In this document: positions 51,782-59,485 of the stretch, in pieces
How positions within the stretch are numbered: the first letter of the stretch is position 1
How the letters are laid out: every line of letters begins with the position of its first letter
Assembly (NCBI RefSeq): GCF_004217335.1
Contig: NZ_SHMP01000005.1
Span: forward strand, 62,001 to 126,000
Length of the DNA: 64,000 nucleotides
Source of the DNA: Natrinema hispanicum
GTDB lineage: Archaea > Halobacteriota > Halobacteria > Halobacteriales > Natrialbaceae
Direction of reading: 5' to 3'
Notes under the pieces: model-generated
Seen by the model: the letters and a program-made list of their open reading frames with translations, nothing else
Databases searched by the model: none
What the model was told of the DNA's origin: nothing
Translations under genes and position numbers: made by a program

Positions 51782-52516
51782 CTACTCCTCGGCTACGAGA
51801 TCGACCCGCTCGGCGAGCCACTCGAGGGCCGCGTCGACGGTTGCAGGATCGGTGCCGGTCACCTTCAGCCGGTTTTGTCGCTCCGTCGCCGGATAGCTGC
51901 CGATCGTCACGTCGAAGTGCTCGCGAACGCCGTCGATGGCCTCGGCCATCGTCCCCTCCGGCTGGGGCGTGTACGCGATCCGCGAGATCGTCTCGCCATC
52001 GAACTCCGCGGCGACCTGCTCGAACAACGCCTGCATCTCCGCGGGCACGCCCGGGAACGCGTAGACGCTCTCGAGGACACAGCCGGGGCACAGCCCCTCC
52101 GGATTGTGCAGGGGGCGGCTCCCAGCGGGCAGCGCCGCCCACGCGTCGACATCGAAGTCGAGTTCCGCGGCCGTGACCGTCTCAGGATCGAGATTCCGGT
52201 AGTTCGCGACGGTCTCGATGACGTCCTGTCGGACAGTTTCGTCGACGACCAGCTCGCGGTCGAACGCGTCCGCAAGCGCGTCGGCGGTGACGTCGTCGTG
52301 GGTGCCGCCGAGGCCACCAGTCACGATCACGGCGTCGACGTCAGCCGTCCACTCGTCGATCGTCGCCGCAATGCGGTCACGATCGTCTGGGAGCGTCAGG
52401 ATTCGGTCGACGGTCACGCCGCTGTCGGTCAGCCGGGTCGCGAGCCACTGTGCGTTCGTGTTCGCGATATCCCCGGCGAGTACTTCGTCGCCGACGGTGA
52501 GGATGGCGACCTCCAT
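51782..52516 (-). CDS. CinA-like MoaB/MogA-fold protein
   Basis: A 244-residue protein of the archaeal COG1058 group. It opens VAILTVGDEVLAGDIANTNAQWLATRLTDSGVTVDRILTLPDD, and DAVIVTGGLGGTHDDVTADAL is the MoaB/MogA-type binding motif. FAFPGVPAEMQALF-like VYAFPGVPAEMQALFEQ is also typical. The PncC amidase domain of bacterial CinA is absent. The family may hydrolyse ADP-ribose or bind molybdopterin; the role in archaea is unsettled. Confidence 0.88.
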   Translation of the reverse strand: MEVAILTVGDEVLAGDIANTNAQWLATRLTDSGVTVDRILTLPDDRDRIAATIDEWTADVDAVIVTGGLGGTHDDVTADALADAFDRELVVDETVRQDVIETVANYRNLDPETVTAAELDFDVDAWAALPAGSRPLHNPEGLCPGCVLESVYAFPGVPAEMQALFEQVAAEFDGETISRIAYTPQPEGTMAEAIDGVREHFDVTIGSYPATERQNRLKVTGTDPATVDAALEWLAERVDLVAEE

Positions 52517-52570
52517 CGACCGAGTCGACGCACGCGTTCGGCAAAAGGATACGGTCGCGTCGCGTGGCTG

Positions 52571-52651
52571 ATACGGTCTGCTGTCACGATTTACCGGCGT
52601 ACCCGCGACCGTCCTGCGGGTGCGCCGGAACTGACTGACAGCAGTCCGTAT
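52571..52651. repeat. dispersed palindromic element, best copy (D)
   Basis: The outer arms ATACGGTCTGCTGTCA (52571-52586) and TGACAGCAGTCCGTAT (52636-52651) pair with one mismatch over 16 nt. Inside, CCGGCGTACCCGC (52594-52606) and GCGGGTGCGCCGG (52616-52628) pair with one mismatch over 13 nt. Folded, this is a long nested hairpin. It ends three nt before the stop codon of the minus-strand flavoprotein (52655-52657). Confidence 0.85.
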
Positions 52652-52654
52652 GAC

Positions 52655-53392
52655 TCAGTCGTCCTCGACGCTCGGGTGCATCGTCGGCACCTCATCAAGC
52701 GGTTCCGCGAAGGCCTCGAGCAGCCGCGTTCGTGCCTGTTCGTCACGCGCGCGGCGCTCTTCGTCGTCGATCTCCTCACAGCCCGGTGGCACCTCGCGGC
52801 CGCGGCCGGTGAAGTAGCCCGCGGGGACGACCCAGTCGTGATAGAAGTTCGCATCCGAGTCGTGGATTACGGCGAGCCCGACTTTCGCGCCGTGGCCGGC
52901 CGCGACGATCGCCTGATGGGGTTCGTCCGCGAGTCGGCCCGCAGCATAGACGCCGTCGACGGCCGTCCGACCGGCGTCGTCGGTGTCGACGAAGTGTTTG
53001 CTCCCGCGCTGGATGCGGCCTACGTCTAACGGGACGAGATACTCGCTGTCCGACCACGAAGCCGCGATAATACGGCGCGTCTCGATCGGTTCGCCGCCCT
53101 CGATCTCGAGGACGAAGCCCTCCTCGAGATCGTCCTCATCGATCGGCTCGGCACGCGTCACACGCCCGAGTTCGAATTCTGCACCTGCTTTTCGGGCCTG
53201 TTCGCGGGTGAGTTGCAGGTACCGACGGGCGTCGACGCCGTCCGGGAAGCCGGGGTAGTTCTCGAGGCTAGCGTTGCGCGCGAGGATCGATTCGCCCCCG
53301 TCAACGACGAGGGTGTCCAGTCCCGCGCGGGCGGTGAAGATCGACGCGGCGAGGCCGGCGGTGCCGCCGCCGACGATACAGACGTCTCGCAT
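52655..53392 (-). CDS. cut-down thioredoxin-reductase-like flavoprotein
   Basis: A 245-residue FAD protein. The first FAD motif is CIVGGGTAGLAASIFTARAGLDTLVVDGG and the last is GVYAAGRLADEPHQAIVAAGHGAKVGLAVI, followed by a ~60-residue tail. Between them, where thioredoxin reductases keep the NADPH domain and the redox CxxC, only ~45 residues (IIAASWSDSEYLVPLDVGRIQRGSKHFVDTDD) remain. No CxxC is present. It may be a FAD-binding sensor or an enzyme using another partner. The start at 53392 is preferred over 53431 since the Rossmann strand begins at MRDVCIVGGG. Confidence 0.82.
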   Translation of the reverse strand: MRDVCIVGGGTAGLAASIFTARAGLDTLVVDGGESILARNASLENYPGFPDGVDARRYLQLTREQARKAGAEFELGRVTRAEPIDEDDLEEGFVLEIEGGEPIETRRIIAASWSDSEYLVPLDVGRIQRGSKHFVDTDDAGRTAVDGVYAAGRLADEPHQAIVAAGHGAKVGLAVIHDSDANFYHDWVVPAGYFTGRGREVPPGCEEIDDEERRARDEQARTRLLEAFAEPLDEVPTMHPSVEDD

Positions 53393-53546
53393 GGCTCGCG
53401 CTTGTCGAGGCCGCGTATAGAAGATTGTCATGCTGGGCGGCGCTCAGTACGCGACACACACAGTTGTGCCAGTCCGTACGTTGCGGTTCGAAGGGGAGAA
53501 ACCAGATATCATTATATGAATGAGATAACGAACCCTGTACTGGTTA

Positions 53547-53554
53547 CATTTATC
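53547..53554 (+). promoter_or_regulatory. TATA element of the DUF2061 gene
   Basis: CATTTATC is centred 28 nt before the ATG at 53579. Confidence 0.5.
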
Positions 53555-53578
53555 GCCCAGATCGTGGTTAGTAGTGTT

Positions 53579-53815
53579 ATGGATCGCTCAACGGACAGCA
53601 CGCCTCGTCCGTTTCAGGCGCGAAAGCGGGCGGTGATCAAGACGCTGGGCTATCGGCTTCTGATGGTCGCGGTCACCGTCGTCGTCGCCTGGGTCGTCCT
53701 CGGGGACGTACGGACTGCCATCGACATCGGCCTCGTGGCTAACGTGGTCAAAACCGGGACGTACTACGCCTACGAACGCCTCTGGGATCACATCGCGTGG
53801 GGTCGTCTCGCGTGA
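53579..53815 (+). CDS. DUF2061 membrane protein
   Basis: A 78-residue protein with two membrane helices. The core RAVIKTLGYRLLMVAVTVVVAWVVLGDVRTAIDIGLVANVVKTGTYYAYERLWDHIAWG is the DUF2061 domain. Family members are fused to adenylylsulfate kinase or stand alone; the function is unknown. The frame extends upstream to 53516, but the ATG at 53579 has a TATA box 28 nt upstream. Confidence 0.85.
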   Translation: MDRSTDSTPRPFQARKRAVIKTLGYRLLMVAVTVVVAWVVLGDVRTAIDIGLVANVVKTGTYYAYERLWDHIAWGRLA

Positions 53816-53846
53816 CCGAACACGAGCCCGGAACCTGCTGCCACGA

Positions 53847-54614
53847 TCATGTGGAGTGTGCAGCCTGCGTTCGGAACGTCTCATCGGAGCGATGGAGGTA
53901 GCCCTTGGCGAGTTGGGCTTCGGCTTGCCGGAGACGATAGGACACCGTCGATTGGGGCACGTCGAGGACGGCCGCAAGTTCGCTGATGGTGATCTCCCGT
54001 GGCGTCTCGTAGTAGCCGTGTTCGATGGCCGCCCGGAGTGTGGCTCGCTGTTCGCGGGGCATCGAGACGGTCGCCAGCGAGTCGTAGTTTAACTGTTCGG
54101 CGTCGCCGAGGCGACCGATGGTAAATCGGACCCCGTCATCGAGATGGGTTTGGGCTTTTTCCGAGAAGACGTCGACGTTCTCGTCCGATGGCATGAGCAG
54201 ACGCCACTCGTGGCAATTCCCGCGTCGCTGTGACTGAAAGACGAGCCCGAGGTCGAGGTGTCTGGCCGCGAGGGCTGCCACGGAGTTACAGGTGTGGAGC
54301 CGTTTCAGAAACGAGTAGAAGACGAGCGTCGTCGAGGAACGCTCGAGAACCTCGTGTTGTCGAACCGCGCCACAGTCCGTCTCGGTCATTTTTTCGGTCG
54401 GCGTGTCCGCCTCGAGTCTGAGGCGCTCGATCCGGTCGAGCGCCGTTTCGGGTCCCACGAACCGCTCGATACACCACAGCCGATCCCGTCGGACGCAACT
54501 GGCGATCGAGTCCGAGGACAGCGTTGGGTATTCCATGAACGCGTCCATCACGGGATCGACCCCGTCCTGATACTCGAGCGCGAAAGTCAGCTCGCGCATG
54601 TGGTAATATACCAT
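53847..54614 (-). CDS. HTH-10 (Bat-type) transcription regulator
   Basis: A 255-residue regulator. The N-terminal ~190 residues form the input domain seen in haloarchaeal HTH-10 proteins (MRELTFALEYQDGVDPVMDAFMEYPTLSSDSIASCVRRDRLWCIERFVG). The C-terminal HTH-10 is LRAAIEHGYYETPREITISELAAVLDVPQSTVSYRLRQAEAQLAKGYL (~195-245). It is divergent from halocyanin and the sulfite-oxidase-family gene, so it is the obvious candidate for their control. The start may be 54614 or 54599; both have AT-rich TATA-like sequences at ~25 nt. Confidence 0.85.
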   Translation of the reverse strand: MVYYHMRELTFALEYQDGVDPVMDAFMEYPTLSSDSIASCVRRDRLWCIERFVGPETALDRIERLRLEADTPTEKMTETDCGAVRQHEVLERSSTTLVFYSFLKRLHTCNSVAALAARHLDLGLVFQSQRRGNCHEWRLLMPSDENVDVFSEKAQTHLDDGVRFTIGRLGDAEQLNYDSLATVSMPREQRATLRAAIEHGYYETPREITISELAAVLDVPQSTVSYRLRQAEAQLAKGYLHRSDETFRTQAAHST

Positions 54615-54787
54615 GGGTGTGGTTAAATATGTACTATTTATTTTAAGACGCGACTCGTCTTCTCCGTAAGGCTCGAGACGGGCTGAAAAATCGTTCCGAT
54701 CGCTGTCTAGACCGCCGATCCCAGACGAGTGATCAAACGACGGTAACGTCTCCTGGCGATTATGACTGTGTCTCGAGGGGGCTGCGG

Positions 54788-54801
54788 TTGGCCTGTGCCA
54801 A
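54788..54801 (+). promoter_or_regulatory. TTGGC/GCCAA dyad upstream of the halocyanin TATA box
   Basis: TTGGCCTGTGCCAA has perfect 5-nt arms with a 4-nt spacer. It ends 5 nt before GATTATATG (54806-54814), the likely TATA box. A comparable TTGG...CCAA dyad precedes the TATA box of the next gene. Confidence 0.5.
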
Positions 54802-54805
54802 TTCA

Positions 54806-54814
54806 GATTATATG
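54806..54814 (+). promoter_or_regulatory. TATA element of the halocyanin gene
   Basis: GATTATATG is centred ~22-34 nt before the two possible starts (54832 and 54844). Confidence 0.5.
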
Positions 54815-54843
54815 GGGGCCCGTGGCTTGCGATGGCCTGTACG

Positions 54844-55281
54844 ATGATCGAACGACGCACGTTCCTTCGGACGGCTGGGACGGTCACGATTGGCATGGCC
54901 CTGGCAGGGTGTTCCAGTGGCGATACCGGTGAGCAGAACGGAACAGACGACGAGAACGGCGGTGTCACCGACGTCGATGTTGGTCCAGAGGGACGCCTCC
55001 GGTTCGAGCCCGAAGCGGTCGAGATCGCGGTCGGCGACACCGTCAGATGGACCGCATTGAGCGAGGGACACAACGTCACGAGCCATCCGGACGCGTCGCC
55101 GAAGTGTGAAAATCCGGAGGGTGCAGAGCCGTTTACGTCCTATGAGGGTGACGACCACTTCGCCATCATGGCCGTCGACGGAACCTTCGAACACGAGTTT
55201 CCCGTCCCCGGCGAGTACGTCTACGTCTGTACGCCCCACGCCGGACAGGGGATGGTCGGGACGGTAACTGTCTCCGAGTAG
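54844..55281 (+). CDS. halocyanin-type blue copper lipoprotein
   Basis: A 145-residue membrane-anchored electron carrier. The Tat signal ERRTFLRTAGTVTIGMALAGC gives a lipobox Cys at 23. The cupredoxin domain (~50-145) holds the copper ligands His76 (EGHNVTSHP), Cys129, His132 and Met137 (CTPHAGQGM). In haloarchaea halocyanin accepts electrons from membrane enzymes and passes them to terminal oxidase. The next gene, a sulfite-oxidase-family enzyme, is a likely donor. An upstream ATG at 54832 is also possible. Confidence 0.93.
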   Translation: MIERRTFLRTAGTVTIGMALAGCSSGDTGEQNGTDDENGGVTDVDVGPEGRLRFEPEAVEIAVGDTVRWTALSEGHNVTSHPDASPKCENPEGAEPFTSYEGDDHFAIMAVDGTFEHEFPVPGEYVYVCTPHAGQGMVGTVTVSE

Positions 55282-55283
55282 GG

Positions 55284-55301
55284 TTGGTGTGGACCAGCCA
55301 A
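55284..55301 (+). promoter_or_regulatory. TTGG/CCAA dyad upstream of the sulfite oxidase TATA box
   Basis: TTGGTGTGGACCAGCCAA has TTGG and CCAA ends and an inner TGGACCA. It lies 2-10 nt before TTTGATAT (55304-55311), the TATA-like sequence of the gene at 55336. Its place matches that of the dyad at 54788. Confidence 0.45.
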
Positions 55302-55309
55302 TGTTTGAT

Positions 55310-55328
55310 ATTGTCCACCATGGACAAT
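55310..55328. promoter_or_regulatory. perfect palindrome over the expected transcription start
   Basis: ATTGTCCACCATGGACAAT has 7-nt arms (ATTGTCC/GGACAAT) around ACCAT. It sits between the TATA-like TTTGATAT and the ATG at 55336, where a bound repressor would block initiation. Confidence 0.5.
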
Positions 55329-55335
55329 ACACGGT

Positions 55336-56763
55336 ATGTCACGTCAGCAATCGAGCGAGGGGAACGGGGCAGCGGACGGCTCGCGACGCGATCGGTTCGT
55401 CGAACGACGGCGATTTCTGATGGCAACCGGGGCGCTGGCCGGTGTCGGCGTTCTCGCCGGCTGTGCAGAAAGCGGCGACGGCAATGGATCGAACGGTGGG
55501 GACGGCGGGGACGGCGGCGGAGATGGCGGTCCATCACTCGAGGAACGGTATCCGGGGCTGCGAATCCTGTCGCCGGAGCCGGAGAACGCGGAGGCAGCCG
55601 CCAGAGCGACGTATACGGACTACATTACGCCGCGTGAGGAACACTACATCCGGAATCACTACCCGACCCCCGACATCGAGGAATCGGACTGGACCGTCTC
55701 ACTGACCGGGCTCGTCGACGATGAGGTCGACCTGTCGATGGAGGAGCTCAAACACTCCTTCAGCACCGAATCGGTCACCCACACGATGCAGTGTGCCGGG
55801 AACGGTCGGTCGTACTTCGACCCGCAAGTCGGTGGCAACCAGTGGACGTTCGGTGCTGTCGGTAACACCGTCTGGACAGGGACGCCGGTGTCTGAGATTC
55901 TCGAGTATTACGGAGCCGAGACGAGCGAGGGGTATTTCCTTACCGTGATGGGCGGCGAACACCCGGAAGGGGAAGACGTCTTCACCCGGTCGATCCCGAT
56001 GGAGAAAGTGTTGGACGACACGTTGCTGGCGTACAACATGAACGGGTCGCCGGTCTCGCCCGACCACGGGTTCCCGGTCCGGTTGCTCGTGCCCGGCTGG
56101 TTCGGCTGCAACAACGTCAAATGGGTCAACCGGATGCACGTCATGGAGACGATGGTTATCGGCACCGACTGGGAAGAAGAAGGCGCGCCGGAAGACGGAC
56201 AGCGGACCTACACCCACTGGCAGCAGTACTCCTATCGGATCGTCCCCGACGAAGACACCAGAGCAGAACACTACGAGGACATCCCGGTCTACGACACGCG
56301 CGAGCAGATGGAACAGACCGACGCGATCAACAACGCCTACATGTACGATCAGGTCGAGAAGTCACTCATCGGCTATCCGGGTGAAGGACAGACCGTCTCG
56401 CCGTCACCCGCCGGCACCATCGAGGTCATCGGCGTCGCGTGGGCCGGCGACGACGGCCTCGAGATGGTCGAAGTCTCGACCGACGGCGGCGACTCGTGGG
56501 GTGAAGCCGAGTTCTTTGGTCCGGTCGATGGCAACTCTGGCTGGCGGCAGTTCCGCTATGTCTGGGAAGATCCGTCGACGGGCGACCACACGCTCGCCTC
56601 GCGGGCGACCGACGATCGGGGCTACACGCAGCCGGCGACCATCTCCGACCCGGATGACCAGCTCCGGAGCATCGCGGACGACCAGTATCCGTGGAACCAG
56701 AGCGGCTACGGCAACAACGCCTACATGCCCCACGCCGTCGACTGCACCGTCGAGGAGTCATGA
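55336..56763 (+). CDS. exported molybdopterin sulfite-oxidase-family enzyme
   Basis: A 475-residue molybdoenzyme. The Tat lipoprotein signal RRRFLMATGALAGVGVLAGC (Cys43) is followed by a Gly/Asp-rich linker. The Mo-binding domain (~90-315) has the active-site Cys in HTMQCAGNGRSYF (C153), then GAVGNTVWTGTPVSEILEYYG and the pterin-site stretch SPDHGFPVRLLVPGWFGCNNVKWVNRMHV. The dimerization domain (~365-470) is Ig-like (GTIEVIGVAWAGDDGLEMVEVSTDGGDSW). No heme domain is fused, so electrons must leave through another carrier, probably the adjacent halocyanin. Sulfite as substrate is the family default. Confidence 0.92.
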   Translation: MSRQQSSEGNGAADGSRRDRFVERRRFLMATGALAGVGVLAGCAESGDGNGSNGGDGGDGGGDGGPSLEERYPGLRILSPEPENAEAAARATYTDYITPREEHYIRNHYPTPDIEESDWTVSLTGLVDDEVDLSMEELKHSFSTESVTHTMQCAGNGRSYFDPQVGGNQWTFGAVGNTVWTGTPVSEILEYYGAETSEGYFLTVMGGEHPEGEDVFTRSIPMEKVLDDTLLAYNMNGSPVSPDHGFPVRLLVPGWFGCNNVKWVNRMHVMETMVIGTDWEEEGAPEDGQRTYTHWQQYSYRIVPDEDTRAEHYEDIPVYDTREQMEQTDAINNAYMYDQVEKSLIGYPGEGQTVSPSPAGTIEVIGVAWAGDDGLEMVEVSTDGGDSWGEAEFFGPVDGNSGWRQFRYVWEDPSTGDHTLASRATDDRGYTQPATISDPDDQLRSIADDQYPWNQSGYGNNAYMPHAVDCTVEES

Positions 56764-57281
56764 TCGAACCTGGACACATCGCCATCGTTCATCTGACCGG
56801 TCGCCTCGTCGACGGCCCGGCAGCAGGAGCGGTGTTCGAGACCACTGATGTCGACGTTGCCCTCGAGGAGGGGATTTACCACGACACCCGCGATTTCAAA
56901 CCCCTCGAGTTCCGCGTCGGCGAGGGCCACGTCCTCCCGGGACTCGACGAGGCCGTCCTGGGGATGGCCGACGGCGAGACGAAAACGGTCGTCCTCGAGC
57001 CCGAATCGGCCTACGGCACCGTCGATGAGAGCGCCATCGTCACGGTTCCCCGCGAGGAACTCGAGGCCCGTAGCGAGACGACGGCCGAGGTGGGTGAACT
57101 CGTCGAGAGCGAGACTGGCGAGATCGGCTGGATCGTCGATGTCTCCGACGAGACGGTGACGATCAACTTCAATCACGAACTCGCTGGCGAACGAGTGGAG
57201 TTCGAGATCAAGATCTTGGAGACACATGCTACCGAGACCGGTCACGACGTCGAGCCCGCAGACGGGGTCGGGGCATCTTGA
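56760..57281 (+). CDS. SlyD-type FKBP peptidyl-prolyl isomerase
   Basis: A 173-residue isomerase and chaperone. The FKBP half-domain is VHLTGRLVDGPAAGAVFETTD (~10-30) and PLEFRVGEGHVLPGLDEAVLGMADGETKTVVLEPESAYG (~50-88). The inserted IF flap is ~90-140, and the domain closes with VTINFNHELAGERVEFEIKILE. It overlaps the molybdoenzyme gene by 4 nt (ATGA), so both are made together. It may help fold the cofactor enzyme before Tat export; that is inference. Confidence 0.92.
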   Translation: MIEPGHIAIVHLTGRLVDGPAAGAVFETTDVDVALEEGIYHDTRDFKPLEFRVGEGHVLPGLDEAVLGMADGETKTVVLEPESAYGTVDESAIVTVPREELEARSETTAEVGELVESETGEIGWIVDVSDETVTINFNHELAGERVEFEIKILETHATETGHDVEPADGVGAS

Positions 57282-57549
57282 TCGGTGGCCGGCCGTCGGG
57301 GTCGGGACGCCCTGATCAGTGTCGGCTCAGGGGTCCGGTGTTGGGGGCGCTGCCTGTCGTCGCTGATACTGCCAGCCGACTGTTCATAGGTGCCGGTCAC
57401 GTCTCGAGTACAATCGGTGTGTGAACCGTCTTGGTCGATATAATTCGCGTTTTAGTGCCCAGCAATCTTCGGGTTACCATGTGCCTTGTCGATGGACGCC
57501 GTGTAGAATGGGAACTATAACTTAGGAGGGTGTTATCAGAACACAGGCT
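57282..57549. promoter_or_regulatory. upstream region of the M48 protease gene
   Basis: About 270 nt without a gene. AACTATAAC (57511-57519) is a likely TATA box ~35 nt before the ATG at 57550, leaving a ~10-nt leader. Confidence 0.4.
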
Positions 57550-58737
57550 ATGCTCGCCGTCGCTGCGTTCGTTCTCGTCCTTGCGGTCGGGCCGTTCTTC
57601 GGGTTTCGAGCGTACGCTCGACGCGTCGAGGCGATGGAGACGCCGACCGAAGACCGCCTGCACCGCCTCAATCGCGTCCAGCAGGCAGCCGGGTTCGGAC
57701 TCCCAGCCCTCGCGATTCTGGGGGTGTACGCGTTCGGACTGATGGACCGCGCGACGGCTCACATCGACACGGCGGGACCCGAGCTGTTCGGGATCAACGT
57801 TCCCGAGTTCGCCGTGACCGTGCTGGTTTCGTTCGGCGTTGTCGCCGTGCCACTCGTGTCGATGACACTTGGAACGTACCCTACGGTCCGCTCGCTGCGG
57901 GAGACGACGGCGTCGGCGTGGCGGCGTGTCAGGCAAGTGGTTACTGTGCTGACGATCGCCATCGCCATTGCGGTGGTCGGAATCGGCGGTGTCATCGCGC
58001 TCGGCTCGGCCGTCAGCGTGTCGCGGCTTGCCCTCATCGTCACGCTCGGCGGGCTCGTCTTCGCCAGCTTCGGCCTCTCGCCGTATCTACACGTCCTCAC
58101 GCGAGATCACGTCCCGCTCGAGGGACAGCGCCGTAAGCGCATCGAGCGACTCTGTTCGGCGGCGGGCTACCGCCCTCGCGAGATCTCCCTGCTCGAGGGC
58201 GAGTCGACCAAGACCGCCAACGCGCTCGTCGCGGGCACACTTCCCAGACGGCGATACGTCTTCCTGACCGATTACCTGCTCGAGGAGTGTGACGACGACG
58301 AACTCCAGGCAATCCTTGCTCACGAGTTCGGCCACGTCGTGGACCGTCATCTCTGGCAACGCGGGGCGCTCACTGTTGCTGTCATTGGCGGCTGGGCGCT
58401 CGTCGCCCAGCGGGTCGAGTTCGGCTGGCTCGAGGCCACGTTCGGCTTCGTCGGCTACTTCGTGCCGCTCATCGGACTCTACGTGTTGTATCGCGTCTTC
58501 TTGCTGGGCGCGCTCGCGCGCTGGCAGGAGTTTCGCGCGGACGCCTACGCGGCTCGAACGGTCGGTCGCGAGGCGACGATTGCCGCCCTCGAGACGCTGG
58601 CCGACGCAAACGACGTTCGACTCGAGGCAGGACTCCTCTACAGTCTCGCGACCCATCATCCGCCGATCGCAGACCGCATCGCTGCGCTCCGCGACGGCGT
58701 CGATGGAGAACGGTCACGAACGGCCTCGAGTGACTGA
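57550..58737 (+). CDS. M48 family membrane metallopeptidase (HtpX-like)
   Basis: A 395-residue zinc protease with about six membrane segments: one at 1-20, others at ~50-75, ~85-110, ~130-155, ~160-180, and a pair at ~275-330. The active site is ILAHEFGHVVDRHLW (~255-269), with the third ligand Glu in WQEFRADAYAARTVG. ESTKTANALVAGTLPRRRYVFLTDYLL is the typical pre-HExxH strand. Such enzymes remove damaged membrane proteins. Confidence 0.9.
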   Translation: MLAVAAFVLVLAVGPFFGFRAYARRVEAMETPTEDRLHRLNRVQQAAGFGLPALAILGVYAFGLMDRATAHIDTAGPELFGINVPEFAVTVLVSFGVVAVPLVSMTLGTYPTVRSLRETTASAWRRVRQVVTVLTIAIAIAVVGIGGVIALGSAVSVSRLALIVTLGGLVFASFGLSPYLHVLTRDHVPLEGQRRKRIERLCSAAGYRPREISLLEGESTKTANALVAGTLPRRRYVFLTDYLLEECDDDELQAILAHEFGHVVDRHLWQRGALTVAVIGGWALVAQRVEFGWLEATFGFVGYFVPLIGLYVLYRVFLLGALARWQEFRADAYAARTVGREATIAALETLADANDVRLEAGLLYSLATHHPPIADRIAALRDGVDGERSRTASSD

Positions 58738-58803
58738 GGGCCACTAGTATGTGCGGCTTCCAATTGGTCCTATAGAAATCCTTACGTTTGAACGCGCCCT
58801 ACT

Positions 58804-59331
58804 ATGGGTGTGGACAGGATTCTCCTCAGTACGCTCGCCCACCGGTCACCCGAGGAGGTGTTTCCGCATGTGCGGTCGTTCGCCGACTATCCGCGATATA
58901 CGGACCATCTGAAGGAGGTCCGGATCAACGGCGACGGCGACGTCGGCTCGGTCTACGACCTCACGCTGACGTGGTGGAAACTCAGCTACACCGCCCGCTC
59001 GAAGGTGACCGACATTACGCCGCCGCACTCGCTCGAGTGGCGGCTGGTCAACGACATCGACGCCCGCGGCGAGTGGCGCGTCGAACCGGAGCCGGAATCG
59101 GCACCGACGGACGCCCCGACGGCGAGTCGGATCTACTTCGATGCCATCTACAACCCCTACTCGGCGGATACGAACGCGATCTCGCTGCCGCGGTTCGTCT
59201 CGTTAGACTGGGTCATCGACAAGGTCGAGCCCAAACTGCTCGCGGAGGCGGAAACCGTCGTCGAGCGACTGGTCGCCGACATCGAGGGCCAGCGGCGTAA
59301 CGTCGAGTTGACGATCCACGAGATGCCCTGA
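58804..59331 (+). CDS. SRPBCC/START-like protein (Coq10-type)
   Basis: A 175-residue lipid-binding-type protein. HRSPEEVFPHVRSFADYPRYTDHLKEVRING is the SRPBCC opening, with SVYDLTLTWWKLSYTARSKVTDITPPHSLEWRLV as the central sheet. The final helix is KLLAEAETVVERLVADIEG. Such proteins bind hydrophobic ligands such as quinones; haloarchaea have several. The ligand here is unknown. Confidence 0.85.
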   Translation: MGVDRILLSTLAHRSPEEVFPHVRSFADYPRYTDHLKEVRINGDGDVGSVYDLTLTWWKLSYTARSKVTDITPPHSLEWRLVNDIDARGEWRVEPEPESAPTDAPTASRIYFDAIYNPYSADTNAISLPRFVSLDWVIDKVEPKLLAEAETVVERLVADIEGQRRNVELTIHEMP

Positions 59332-59485
59332 TCCTCCGTCGGAGACTGCTTGCCGACGGCTAGCCCGGCCGGTCAGTTCACGAGTCGAGTGCAGGGCCAA
59401 CCGACTTACTGGCGGGACCCGATAGCGAGACCATGAGCCGGAGCCACGCCGTTTCGCGTCCGCGATCGCCGCGGGTGAGCCGCCG

